A DNA stretch of 64,000 nt. Origin: Flavobacteriaceae bacterium YJPT1-3 (GTDB taxonomy: Bacteria; Bacteroidota; Bacteroidia; Flavobacteriales; Flavobacteriaceae). A program made the translations under genes and the position numbers. The notes below the pieces were generated by a model that was given only the letters and a program-made list of their open reading frames with translations, was not told the DNA's origin and did not search any database. Of this stretch, positions 17,025 through 25,260 are shown piece by piece; positions within the stretch are counted from its first letter, which is position 1, and each line of letters begins with the position of its first letter. The stretch is taken from assembly GCA_029866965.1 (NCBI GenBank), contig CP123444.1, positions 372,001 to 436,000 on the forward strand. Reading direction: 5' to 3'.

Positions 17025-18131
17025 ATGACTAAGAAAGTAGGAATATTATTCGGAATGGAAGACACCTTTCCCTGGGCATTTATCGATAAGGTGAATGAGC
17101 TTGGAAAAGGCGCCATCGTAGCTGAACCGGTAAAAATTGATAAACTCCAACAAGGTATCGACTACGGCTACCACGTCATCTTTGACCGGATATCACAAGA
17201 AGTTCCTTTTTACAGAGCCTATCTGAAGAATGCCTCCTTGATGGGAACCTGTGTGATCAACAACCCTTTTTGGTGGAGTGCAGACGAAAAATTCTTCAAT
17301 AATTGCCTGGCTTTAAGTCTGGGCGTCCCGGTTCCTAAAACGGTGCTGCTCCCCTCCAATGCCAGACCTGACAATACTTCTGAAACCTCCTTCCGAAATT
17401 TGGAGGCCCCCTTAGATTGGGAATACATCTTTGACCATATCGGCTTTCCTGCTTTTATGAAGCCTCATGATGGTGGCGGCTGGAAGAATGTATACAAGGT
17501 ACACGATAAGGATGACCTCTTCGCAAGACATCAGGAAACCGATCAACTGGTGATGATGCTGCAGGAAGAAATCGTCTTTGAGGATTACTATCGGGTGTAT
17601 TGTTTGGGACAAAAGTACGTCCACATCATGCCGTATGCTCCAGGCAATGAATTTCATGAGCGCTACAACACCCAACCCAAAACCATGGGAGCTGCCCATA
17701 CCAAGCTGATGAAAAAAATAAAGGAGTACACCCTCACCTTAAACAAGGCATTGGGTTATGACTTCAACACGGTAGAGTTTGCAGTGCGCGATGGGGTGCC
17801 TTACGCCATCGATTTTTGTAATCCTGCACCCGATGCCGATCTCAACTCGGTGGGACAAGAGAATTTCGACTGGATTGTGGAGCACTCGGCGAAATTAGCC
17901 ATTGAAAAAGCCAAAGCCTATAAAGGATCGACCAACAATAGCTCTTGGGGAGATTTTGTCAAGAATGCAGCCGCCCCCTTACCTCCAAAAAAACTACGAG
18001 TTGGATTAAAGACTGCGGCTGAAGCAAAAAAGACGGTGATTAAAAAGGCGCCGGCCAAAAAAGCCGCCACCAAGAAAACGACCACAAAATCGACGACGTC
18101 AACCAAAAAAGGCAGTGGTAAAAAGAAATAG
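17025..18131 (+). CDS. ATP-grasp domain protein with histone H1-like Lys/Ala/Thr tail
   Basis: 368 residues. Residues 1-300 are ATP-grasp-like: FPAFMKPHDGGGWKNVYKV (nucleotide-binding Lys and glycine-rich loop), MLQEEIVFEDYYRVYCLG and the metal-binding AIDFCNPAPDAD. Such enzymes make an acyl-phosphate and then an amide or peptide bond. From about residue 325 to the end the protein becomes a low-complexity basic tail of Lys, Ala and Thr (KKAPAKKAATKK, KSTTSTKKGSGKKK), like histone H1 or bacterial Hc1-type tails. The tail could bind nucleic acid or polyanions, or be the target of modification. The GCS2 gene lies 74 nt downstream. The substrate is unknown. Confidence 0.82.
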   Translation: MTKKVGILFGMEDTFPWAFIDKVNELGKGAIVAEPVKIDKLQQGIDYGYHVIFDRISQEVPFYRAYLKNASLMGTCVINNPFWWSADEKFFNNCLALSLGVPVPKTVLLPSNARPDNTSETSFRNLEAPLDWEYIFDHIGFPAFMKPHDGGGWKNVYKVHDKDDLFARHQETDQLVMMLQEEIVFEDYYRVYCLGQKYVHIMPYAPGNEFHERYNTQPKTMGAAHTKLMKKIKEYTLTLNKALGYDFNTVEFAVRDGVPYAIDFCNPAPDADLNSVGQENFDWIVEHSAKLAIEKAKAYKGSTNNSSWGDFVKNAAAPLPPKKLRVGLKTAAEAKKTVIKKAPAKKAATKKTTTKSTTSTKKGSGKKK

Positions 18132-18205
18132 TTGTTCCTAAATTCAATGCTAAGTAGAAGGCTTTTGCTAGGTTTCTGGCAGGCACATCATTAAAAAAAT
18201 CATCC

Positions 18206-19303
18206 ATGCATAAATTCACCCTGGGAATAGAAGAAGAGTTTCAAATTCTCGATAGCGACTCACTCCAATTACGCTCACAAATGTCGAAGATCATCGAAGG
18301 CGGACGGGTGCATTTGCAGGAACGCATCAAAGAGGAGATGCATCAGTCGATTGTAGAAATGGGCACTAATGTATGTGAAAATGTCAACGAGGCCCGGGAC
18401 GAAGTGTCCTATTTGCGTCAACAGATCATTCTTCTGGCTAAAGAAGAAGGATTAAAAGTAGCCGCATCGGGCACGCATCCTTTTTCCCACTGGAATGAAC
18501 AACTCATTACCGACAAACCGCGCTATGACGATATTGTCAATGAATTGAAAGACGTTGCGCGATCCAATCTGATCTTTGGTATGCACGTACACGTGGCCAT
18601 CCCCAGTCGGGAAGAAGGCTTGGACATTTTAAATGTCGTGCGCTACTTTCTACCCCATTTGTACGCCCTATCGACCAATTCTCCATTTTGGGAGGCTCGG
18701 GATACCGGATTTAAATCGTTCCGGTCTAAGGTCTTCGATAAGTTTCCCCGAACGGGAATCCCTCCTTTTTTCAATAGCATCGCCGAGTATGACAAATTCG
18801 TCGACATTTTGGTGCGCACCAACTGCCTGGACAATACCAAAAAGATCTGGTGGGACATCCGCTTACACCCCTTCTATCCCACGATTGAATTTAGGATCTG
18901 TGATGTGGTCATGACCGTAGACGAGGTCATGTGCATCACCGCCCTCATGCAAAGCCTGGTGGCCAAATTGTACAAGTTGCATCAGAAAAATCAAACGTTT
19001 AAAACCTATCGCCGACTTTTGCTCAATGAGAATAAATGGCGCGCGGCCCGTTGGGGTATGGATGCCAAGTTGATTGATTTTGGCAAAGAAAAAGAAGTCC
19101 CTTTTCATTTATTGATGCAAGAACTGCTAGAATTCGTTGATGATGTAGTGGACGATCTGGGATGCCGGAAAGATGTCAATTATGTCTATCAGATGCTGCA
19201 GCAAGGCTCTGGAGCTGATCGACAATTGGCCGTTTATGAAGATTCCAAAGATTTAAAACAAGTAGCACAATATATTGTGGAGCAAACGGCCAAAGGCCTA
19301 TAA
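18206..19303 (+). CDS. Carboxylate-amine ligase of the GCS2/YbdK family
   Basis: 365 residues of the glutamate-cysteine ligase-2 family (YbdK-like). It starts with LGIEEEFQILD, which has the Glu-Glu metal-site motif, and continues with HQSIVEMGTNVCENV, SGTHPFSHW, FGMHVHVAI and WWDIRLHPFYPTIEFRICD, all diagnostic blocks. Family members form an amide bond between a carboxylate, often a gamma-carboxylate of Glu, and an amine, using ATP. The length is normal. Context with two ATP-grasp proteins and an amidotransferase argues for a dedicated metabolite rather than housekeeping glutathione synthesis. Confidence 0.9.
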   Translation: MHKFTLGIEEEFQILDSDSLQLRSQMSKIIEGGRVHLQERIKEEMHQSIVEMGTNVCENVNEARDEVSYLRQQIILLAKEEGLKVAASGTHPFSHWNEQLITDKPRYDDIVNELKDVARSNLIFGMHVHVAIPSREEGLDILNVVRYFLPHLYALSTNSPFWEARDTGFKSFRSKVFDKFPRTGIPPFFNSIAEYDKFVDILVRTNCLDNTKKIWWDIRLHPFYPTIEFRICDVVMTVDEVMCITALMQSLVAKLYKLHQKNQTFKTYRRLLLNENKWRAARWGMDAKLIDFGKEKEVPFHLLMQELLEFVDDVVDDLGCRKDVNYVYQMLQQGSGADRQLAVYEDSKDLKQVAQYIVEQTAKGL

Positions 19304-19379
19304 AATTTAACTTAATTTTGCAGCTTATCTTTTGGAAGAAACCCCGCAACTTCCTTAGTTGAGGAGAGAATGATGGACT

Positions 19380-20219
19380 ATGCAGACTGAGATCAAAATT
19401 GCTTTACTGGACATGAACAACGGCGAACCCAATGAGGGGATGCGTTGTTTGCGTATGCTCGCTGGTGAATTTTTAGCGGAACCGGACAGAACAGGTCATT
19501 ATGATGTTTTTGATGTTCGCGCCAAAGGAGAGCTACCGCACCTGGTCGATTACGATATTTACATTTCATCCGGCGGACCCGGTTCTCCATTAGCCAGCGG
19601 CGAACTCTGGGAAAAGCAATATTTTGAATTTCTGGATGCTTTTCTACATCACAATCTATCACAACCAGATAAGAAACACCTCTTTCTCATTTGCCACTCC
19701 TTCCAACTGGCTTGTCGGCACTGGGACTTAGCCCGAGTAACCAAGCGGAGATCGACCTCCTTTGGTATTCTTCCAATCCACAAAACAGCCAGTGGTCAAC
19801 ACGAGATTCTCTTTCAGGGATTGGACGATCCTTTCTATGCGGTAGACTCCAGAGATTATCAGGTAGTCGGACCTCAGGACTGGAAATTGGAGACCCTGGA
19901 AGGTCGCGTACTCTGTCGAGAAAAAATAAGACCTAACGTGCCTCTTGAGAGGGCTGTCATGGCCATTCGTTTCAGCAGAGAGATTTTTGGAGTTCAGTTC
20001 CATCCCGAAGCAGATTCTGAGGGGATGATGCGCTATTTCCTCAAGGAGGAGAAGAAACAACAAGTCATCAAAAAGCATGGGAAAAAGAAATATCAAGACA
20101 TGATCGATCATTTGGACGATGATGATAAGATCATGAAAACCAATCACACCATCATTCCACGTTTTTTAGCCTTGGCTGCCGCCGAAGTGGAAGCCAACAA
20201 GCTCGTTTCTCATGATTAA
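19380..20219 (+). CDS. Class I glutamine amidotransferase domain protein
   Basis: 279 residues. The class I GATase fold has an oxyanion strand YISSGGPGSP, the nucleophile Cys105 in LICHSFQLA and the His208-Glu210 pair in GVQFHPEAD, so the triad is complete. No synthetase domain is fused, so ammonia would pass to a partner, plausibly the ATP-grasp or GCS2 enzyme next door. The C-terminal 60 residues are charged (KKEEKKQQVIKKHGKKKYQD, close to that order). The start at 19380 is in frame with the family N-terminus (IKIALLDMNNG). The stop overlaps the next gene by 8 nt. Confidence 0.88.
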   Translation: MQTEIKIALLDMNNGEPNEGMRCLRMLAGEFLAEPDRTGHYDVFDVRAKGELPHLVDYDIYISSGGPGSPLASGELWEKQYFEFLDAFLHHNLSQPDKKHLFLICHSFQLACRHWDLARVTKRRSTSFGILPIHKTASGQHEILFQGLDDPFYAVDSRDYQVVGPQDWKLETLEGRVLCREKIRPNVPLERAVMAIRFSREIFGVQFHPEADSEGMMRYFLKEEKKQQVIKKHGKKKYQDMIDHLDDDDKIMKTNHTIIPRFLALAAAEVEANKLVSHD

Positions 20220-21408
20220 GGATGTACGAACCCAATTCAACCAAGGTTTTAAACAGGAACAGTATGAAGCCTTACTCCAGGAGGTCGAAGCTACCTTTGG
20301 AGAACCTTGCGCCTTTCGCATTTCAGAGACCCCGGTTTTCATTTCTAAGGCCCTAAGCAAAACCCTGTTTGATGCCTGTGATTCGCTGATCGAACAGATC
20401 TGGAACTTAAAATTGGAGCAGGTCAGAAATCGTTTTGTTCCCAAATCGCTTCAGTCGCCTTTACCTCTGGGCAAACCCCATTTTCTAGCGATCGATTTTG
20501 GTTTATGCGACGATGGACAGGGCGGTATCAGTCCGCAGCTGATTGAATTGCAAGCCTTTCCCACCCTCTTCTTCTATCAACCGTTCTTAGGTAACGCCTT
20601 TAAGAAATACTACCCGCAGCTCTCAAAGACCAGGCTAGATTATTTTTTTTCCAACCTCAATGACAAGACCTATGTAGAGGAATTACGCAAAGTGATTCTA
20701 GGGAAACTGGAGCCACAGGATGTTGTTCTCGTGGAGCTTTATCCGGATCAGCAAAAAACACGCATTGATTTTTACGCTACGCAACAGGCTTTAGGCATTG
20801 ACATTGTTTGTATGACCGAAGTCTTGAAGGAGGGTAAGCAATTATTTCGCATCAAAGACGGCAAAAAAATACCGATCAAGCGTATCTACAATCGAGTGAT
20901 TCAAGACGAGGTACAAGGCACCAAAGATCTACAAACGCAATTGCTGCTAAGTGATGATGTGGAAGTAGAATGGGTAACCCACCCGGATTGGTTTTTCATC
21001 ATTTCCAAATGTATCATGCCGCTATTGAAACATAAAAATGTACCTAAGTCTTACTATCTTGATGACTATCCGGAGGATCTGGACTTGAGTCGGTTTGTAT
21101 TGAAACCCCTATTTTCATTTGCCGGGAAAGGAATCAATCTACGTCCTACCGCAAAGGATATTGAAGAAATTGAGGATAAGAAAAATTACATTCTGCAAGA
21201 AAAGGTGACTTACCTCCCCGTCATTCAAACGCCTTCCGAAAAACGGTCTAAAGTAGAGCTGCGCATGCTTTATGTCTGGAATGAGGAGGAAGATCGCCTA
21301 AAACCGGTGATCAATTTGACCCGGATGAGTCAGGGTGAATTGATCAATGTAGGACACAATAAAGAAGACAGCTGGGTGGGGTCTTCCATCAGCTTTTTTG
21401 AAAAATAG
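20212..21408 (+). CDS. ATP-grasp-like protein, last gene of the amidoligase cluster
   Basis: 398 residues that I cannot place in a named family. The C-terminal third looks ATP-grasp-like: FVLKPLFSFAGKGINLRP (a Lys followed by a glycine-rich loop), YILQEKVTYLPVI and KVELRMLYVW, then INLTRMSQGELINVG where the metal-binding residues would lie. The N-terminal 200 residues hold no motif I know. The 8-nt overlap with the amidotransferase gene means coupled translation and probably a joint reaction. Function is inferred from context only. Confidence 0.7.
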   Translation: MIKDVRTQFNQGFKQEQYEALLQEVEATFGEPCAFRISETPVFISKALSKTLFDACDSLIEQIWNLKLEQVRNRFVPKSLQSPLPLGKPHFLAIDFGLCDDGQGGISPQLIELQAFPTLFFYQPFLGNAFKKYYPQLSKTRLDYFFSNLNDKTYVEELRKVILGKLEPQDVVLVELYPDQQKTRIDFYATQQALGIDIVCMTEVLKEGKQLFRIKDGKKIPIKRIYNRVIQDEVQGTKDLQTQLLLSDDVEVEWVTHPDWFFIISKCIMPLLKHKNVPKSYYLDDYPEDLDLSRFVLKPLFSFAGKGINLRPTAKDIEEIEDKKNYILQEKVTYLPVIQTPSEKRSKVELRMLYVWNEEEDRLKPVINLTRMSQGELINVGHNKEDSWVGSSISFFEK

Positions 21409-21496
21409 CCCAGCTACCTAGCTTTTGTCAAGGCTTTCATATTGAATTAAATCGTAGCCCTTACTTCTGTCTTTAATTGAAAGAAAAGCTGACCAT

Positions 21497-22276
21497 CTAC
21501 TGCATATTCAAGGCTTTATCAATATCCAGTTCCTTTACCGAGGGAACAATCATATCCGGCTTAAAGGCATAGCGATTTAAGGCCTCTTTTTTGGAGACTC
21601 CTGATAAGGTAAGTATGGTCGTATATCCCAATTGCACCCCGCCCAAAATATCAGTATCCATAGTATCTCCAATAATAATGGTTTCACGGGCTTCCAAACC
21701 GAGATATTTCCGGGCTGCTCGCATCATTACCGGGCTGGGCTTCCCTACGGAGAATGCTTTGTGTCCGGTGGCTTCTTCAATCATGGCCACAATGGCTTTA
21801 ATCCCCAAATTATTCCAGCCTTTTTTCTTTGGTGAAGGGTCCAAATTAGTAGCGATCAATTTCGCTCCGGATAGTACCATATCCACCGCGTCATTCACCA
21901 TTTCTAAGGTAAAATTGCGCCCTTCTCCCACCACCACAAAATCGGGATTTCGATTGACCATGACATAACCTTCCTGGTGGAGGCTGTTGATCAGTCCCCC
22001 TTCACCCAAAATATAGGCCGTTCCTGAAGGTTTCATGAACGAGAGAAAATTAGCAGTGGCCATGGCCGAAGTGTACACATTTTGCGGTTGTATAGTGATG
22101 CCCATCGCAGCTACCTTATTGACCGTATCCAAGGGGGTTCGCTGACTGTTATTGGTCATGAATAAAAATGGTATTTCACGCTGCTGTAACGTTTTGATAA
22201 ACTCATCAGCTCCCGGGATCAAGGTGTCGTTACCGTAGATAACCCCATCCATGTCAATTAAAAAACCCTTTTTCAT
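21497..22276 (-). CDS. HAD-IIA family sugar/nucleotide phosphatase (NagD-like)
   Basis: 259 residues with all four HAD motifs: DMDGVIYGND (I), FMTNNSQRT (II), the Lys in VGKPSPVMM (III) and IIGDTMDTDILGG (IV). The large C2 cap between motifs II and III is the IIA/NagD type. The enzyme is cytosolic; substrates in the family range from UMP to glycolytic phosphates and are not predictable here. It is convergent with the amidoligase cluster and shows no evident link to it. Confidence 0.9.
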   Translation of the reverse strand: MKKGFLIDMDGVIYGNDTLIPGADEFIKTLQQREIPFLFMTNNSQRTPLDTVNKVAAMGITIQPQNVYTSAMATANFLSFMKPSGTAYILGEGGLINSLHQEGYVMVNRNPDFVVVGEGRNFTLEMVNDAVDMVLSGAKLIATNLDPSPKKKGWNNLGIKAIVAMIEEATGHKAFSVGKPSPVMMRAARKYLGLEARETIIIGDTMDTDILGGVQLGYTTILTLSGVSKKEALNRYAFKPDMIVPSVKELDIDKALNMQ

Positions 22277-22390
22277 ATGCTATATAGAATTGATAAACTC
22301 CGTAGTTAAGGTACAAAATGCCTGGATGAAAACGAACGGTCGCCATACCATTGTAGTCACTGATTTACCTTAAACAAGCGATTAAATATT

Positions 22391-22427
22391 CTTAAAATAT
22401 GCTTAAAATATCGTTTAGTATTTTAAG
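22391..22427 (+). promoter_or_regulatory. Repeated and inverted CTTAAAATA sites upstream of the T9SS protein gene
   Basis: CTTAAAATA occurs at 22391-22399 and 22402-22410, and its exact reverse complement TATTTTAAG at 22419-22427. The result is two direct copies spaced one helical turn apart (11 bp) and one inverted copy. They lie 115-150 bp before the secreted-protein gene. This is the geometry of a dimeric activator site; the LuxR-type regulator gene just downstream is a candidate, by position only. Confidence 0.45.
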
Positions 22428-22541
22428 TATGTTAAATATTTATGTATTTCATCGATTTATTATGCTTTTTATCGTTGTTTACTAAAGTGTCGTAGGATTT
22501 TTTAAGTACATTGCTTATTCACCCCCTAAATCATTTGTATT

Positions 22542-24257
22542 ATGTACACAACTACTCGGAAATGGCAATCAGCCACTCGTGCGCGTTGTCTTTTCACCCT
22601 AATGATCCTATTCAGTCCACTGATCACGCTTGCCCTAGATGCCAACAATTCCTCGACGGATTGTAGTGATTGTGATGGAAAAATAACCACCTTAACCTTG
22701 GAATACCTCGGCAACGAGAGTACTGCTTTAATTACCGTCAAACAAAAACAAGACGGGGAAGTAGTATTCAATGAACACGTTGAGAGCGGTAGTACGTTTA
22801 GCTTTACCGGAACCGATAAAAAAGGAACGCTAGGTACGGAAATTCTGATTTATGTAAACAATCAGCTGGACAGTCAGGTACATACTTCCTGTTCGGAGCC
22901 TATCGGACCCGGAACTCGCTTTGGCGCGTTTTTAGTCATCGAAGGAGCCAGTCGAAACGGAGGTGCCTTATGTCCCTATGAGAATGAGGATCCCAATGAG
23001 GAAGATCCAAACACAGAAGAATGTGGAGATTGTGACGGTAAGATCGACCAGTTGACCCTGCGCTATGAAGGTACTATAAGCGATGCCTCTATTCAGGTCA
23101 TTCAGAAGAAAGATAAAGCTGTTGTATTTGACGGAATTGTTCAACCACAAGCGATCTTTTCTTTTTCCGGACAAGACAAGAAAAATACGTTCAGCACAGA
23201 GATCAGTATAGTGATCAATGGTAGCGAGCACACCCGTATTCATACCTCTTGTTCAGAGCCCGTGGCTCCGGGCATGACCTTTGGTGATTTTTACATCATT
23301 AGCGGAAGTAGCAGAAATGGAGGTGCCTTATGTGGCTCGGAAGAATCTTTGAACGGACTGGGAGGAACGGTGTTCGATGACCTGAATCAGGACGGCATCC
23401 AGCAGAATTCGGAACCTCGAGTAAGTGAGGTACCTGTTCATTTGTACGACTGTAATAACAATTTAATCAGCTCCACCACAACTGATGTGAACGGGGTCTA
23501 TTCTTTCACCCAATTGGACAGCAGTCTGAATTATTTTCTCCAGTTTGAAGAACCCATCTACTACCTCTTCACCGTTCAGGACGAAGGGTCGAATGATACT
23601 GTGGACTCCGATGTGGACACCAATGGTTTCACAACCTGCTTTACCATTACTGACGATAGTTTCATCACAAATATTGATGCAGGCATCTATCAGCCGGGAT
23701 CAGAAGAGCCTGAAGATCCCACAGATCCCGAAGATCCGGAAGACCCATCCACTTGTGACGTTGGAGTGAGCCCAGATCAAACCATCTGTATTGGTTTTGG
23801 AGCTACCCTTACGGCCACCGGAGGGGAAACTTACCTTTGGAGTAATGGCGAAACCACAGACACCATTACCGTATATCCCACAAAAACGACCACGTATGAG
23901 GTTACCATCACCAACGGGGCGTGTTCAGCCACCAAGAGTGTAACCGTAACGGTGATCTCGACCAATTCTTGTGGTTCGCTTTTGGCAGAACCAACCGTGA
24001 AAGTATATCCTAACTCGGTCACCGCAAAAGAAACGGTTAATCTGCAACTCGATCTAAAGGAGGACCAGGAAGTCGTGGTGATGGTCTATGATAATTTTGG
24101 AAGACAGATTCACCACTACGGAAAGAAGGGTTATGCGGCCGGAACTCATACGCAGCAGATCAAGCTGGATGCCATCGCACGATTGGATAGTGGCATCTAC
24201 TACATCAAGATCGGCAGTGTTGGATGGTCCAAAACACTTCGAATCTTCGTAGAATAA
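22542..24257 (+). CDS. Secreted multi-domain protein with SdrD-B-like repeat and T9SS sorting tail
   Basis: 571 residues with a signal peptide (CLFTLMILFSPLITLALDA). Two copies of a Cys-bearing domain of about 120 residues follow, each starting near DCDGKI..LTL and ending with HTSCSEP and SRNGGALC. Next come an SdrD B-like domain (GTVFDDLNQDGIQ, DVNGVYSFTQL), an acidic Glu-Asp-Pro linker, a domain with TICIGFGATLTATGG as in Ig/PKD-like adhesion modules, and a C-terminal type A T9SS sorting domain (VKVYPN, YDNFGRQI, GIYYIKI). It is probably exported and surface attached as an adhesin or matrix protein. A terminator follows at 24279. Confidence 0.88.
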   Translation: MYTTTRKWQSATRARCLFTLMILFSPLITLALDANNSSTDCSDCDGKITTLTLEYLGNESTALITVKQKQDGEVVFNEHVESGSTFSFTGTDKKGTLGTEILIYVNNQLDSQVHTSCSEPIGPGTRFGAFLVIEGASRNGGALCPYENEDPNEEDPNTEECGDCDGKIDQLTLRYEGTISDASIQVIQKKDKAVVFDGIVQPQAIFSFSGQDKKNTFSTEISIVINGSEHTRIHTSCSEPVAPGMTFGDFYIISGSSRNGGALCGSEESLNGLGGTVFDDLNQDGIQQNSEPRVSEVPVHLYDCNNNLISSTTTDVNGVYSFTQLDSSLNYFLQFEEPIYYLFTVQDEGSNDTVDSDVDTNGFTTCFTITDDSFITNIDAGIYQPGSEEPEDPTDPEDPEDPSTCDVGVSPDQTICIGFGATLTATGGETYLWSNGETTDTITVYPTKTTTYEVTITNGACSATKSVTVTVISTNSCGSLLAEPTVKVYPNSVTAKETVNLQLDLKEDQEVVVMVYDNFGRQIHHYGKKGYAAGTHTQQIKLDAIARLDSGIYYIKIGSVGWSKTLRIFVE

Positions 24258-24278
24258 TTTCACAAAAACTTATGAACG

Positions 24279-24303
24279 AAAAGCCGGCCTTGCGCTGGCT
24301 TTT
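24279..24303 (+). terminator. Rho-independent terminator after the T9SS protein gene
   Basis: AAAAGCCGGC (24279-24288), loop CTTGC and GCTGGCTTTT (24294-24303) form a 10-bp stem with one G-T pair. The T-rich 3' side runs on into tttctcattt. It is 21 nt after the stop codon. Confidence 0.8.
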
Positions 24304-24446
24304 CTCATTTATATCGTTTAAAAAATTACCTTCCATTCTATCGTTATAGCAGCTATTTAACCCAAAAAAAGGGGGATTTCCTTGCGCTTGCGATTATGAT
24401 ATAAGTTTTAATATGTTTATATTTAGATACTTAGCCAGTATAAATA

Positions 24447-25118
24447 ATGTTCGCTTCCTCCATGTCTCCTACGCTGTCGCAAGAGCGCGTTGATCTCGAT
24501 CAATTGATATCCCGAATCCAATCAGTTACGGCTAAAGACACTCGTCTGATGGTTAATCTATTCGATTTGGAAAAACAAGAATTTTGTTTTGCCAATAGCG
24601 CTTTCGCGAAAGGACCTTATTTTTTTAAAGAAAGTAGCTGGAATTCTTGGTTTGACCATATCGTAAAGCAAGAAATGCCCATGATCAAACAAAAAGTCAA
24701 TGCCCTCATTCAACGCTATGTCGCTAATAAAACTGCTCATCCCTTAGTATTACATTATCATATCTACGATACTGCACATCAAATGAAATGGCTGCAGCAT
24801 ACCCTACAAGGGGTTCGAACCTCCGGCCGCCGTTTTATCTGCAGCTACCTCTACGACTTTTCAAATCTGAAGCAAATTCAGAATTTTCTGGACGAAAAAG
24901 GCGGCGTCTTACTCAAACACGATGAGATCGCTATTTCTTGTAGAGAACAAGAAGTATTGCAATTGGTAGCTAACGGACTTTCCTCAAAAGAAATCAGTCA
25001 AGCTCTTTTTATCAGCGACCATACGGTGCACTCCCACCGCAAAAATCTGATGGACAAATTTCAGGTCCATAATACCGCCCAGCTCATTCAGAAGGCGGCC
25101 AAACAGAACATCATTTAA
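24447..25118 (+). CDS. LuxR-family (GerE HTH) transcriptional regulator
   Basis: 223 residues. The C-terminal 65 are a LuxR/GerE helix-turn-helix: ISCREQEVLQLVANGLSSKEI, FISDHTVHSHRKNLMDKF. The N-terminal 150 residues form an uncharacterised sensory region, PAS-like in length, with no receiver Asp motif. It lies between the T9SS protein gene and the two giant genes and is a candidate regulator of either. A palindrome copy (24601-24612) encodes its SAFAKG stretch. Confidence 0.87.
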   Translation: MFASSMSPTLSQERVDLDQLISRIQSVTAKDTRLMVNLFDLEKQEFCFANSAFAKGPYFFKESSWNSWFDHIVKQEMPMIKQKVNALIQRYVANKTAHPLVLHYHIYDTAHQMKWLQHTLQGVRTSGRRFICSYLYDFSNLKQIQNFLDEKGGVLLKHDEIAISCREQEVLQLVANGLSSKEISQALFISDHTVHSHRKNLMDKFQVHNTAQLIQKAAKQNII

Positions 25119-25132
25119 TTCCGACTTGAGAT

Positions 25133-25206
25133 ATCCCTAAAAATAGGGATTGACTCCAACAATTTATACCACTACATTAGACACTCTCCAAGGCCGATCC
25201 CGGCCT
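25133..25206 (+). promoter_or_regulatory. Two inverted repeats in front of giant gene A
   Basis: ATCCCTA (25133-25139) / TAGGGAT (25144-25150) and AGGCCG (25191-25196) / CGGCCT (25201-25206) are each separated by 4 nt. Neither is followed by a T-run, so they look less like terminators than like operator or 5'-leader structures for the gene starting at 25261. One could instead end the LuxR transcript weakly. Confidence 0.4.
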
Positions 25207-25260
25207 CGTGATTGCATTTCCCCCTTCCCCTAAAAACAAAAGGATTCTGAAATTAAATCC

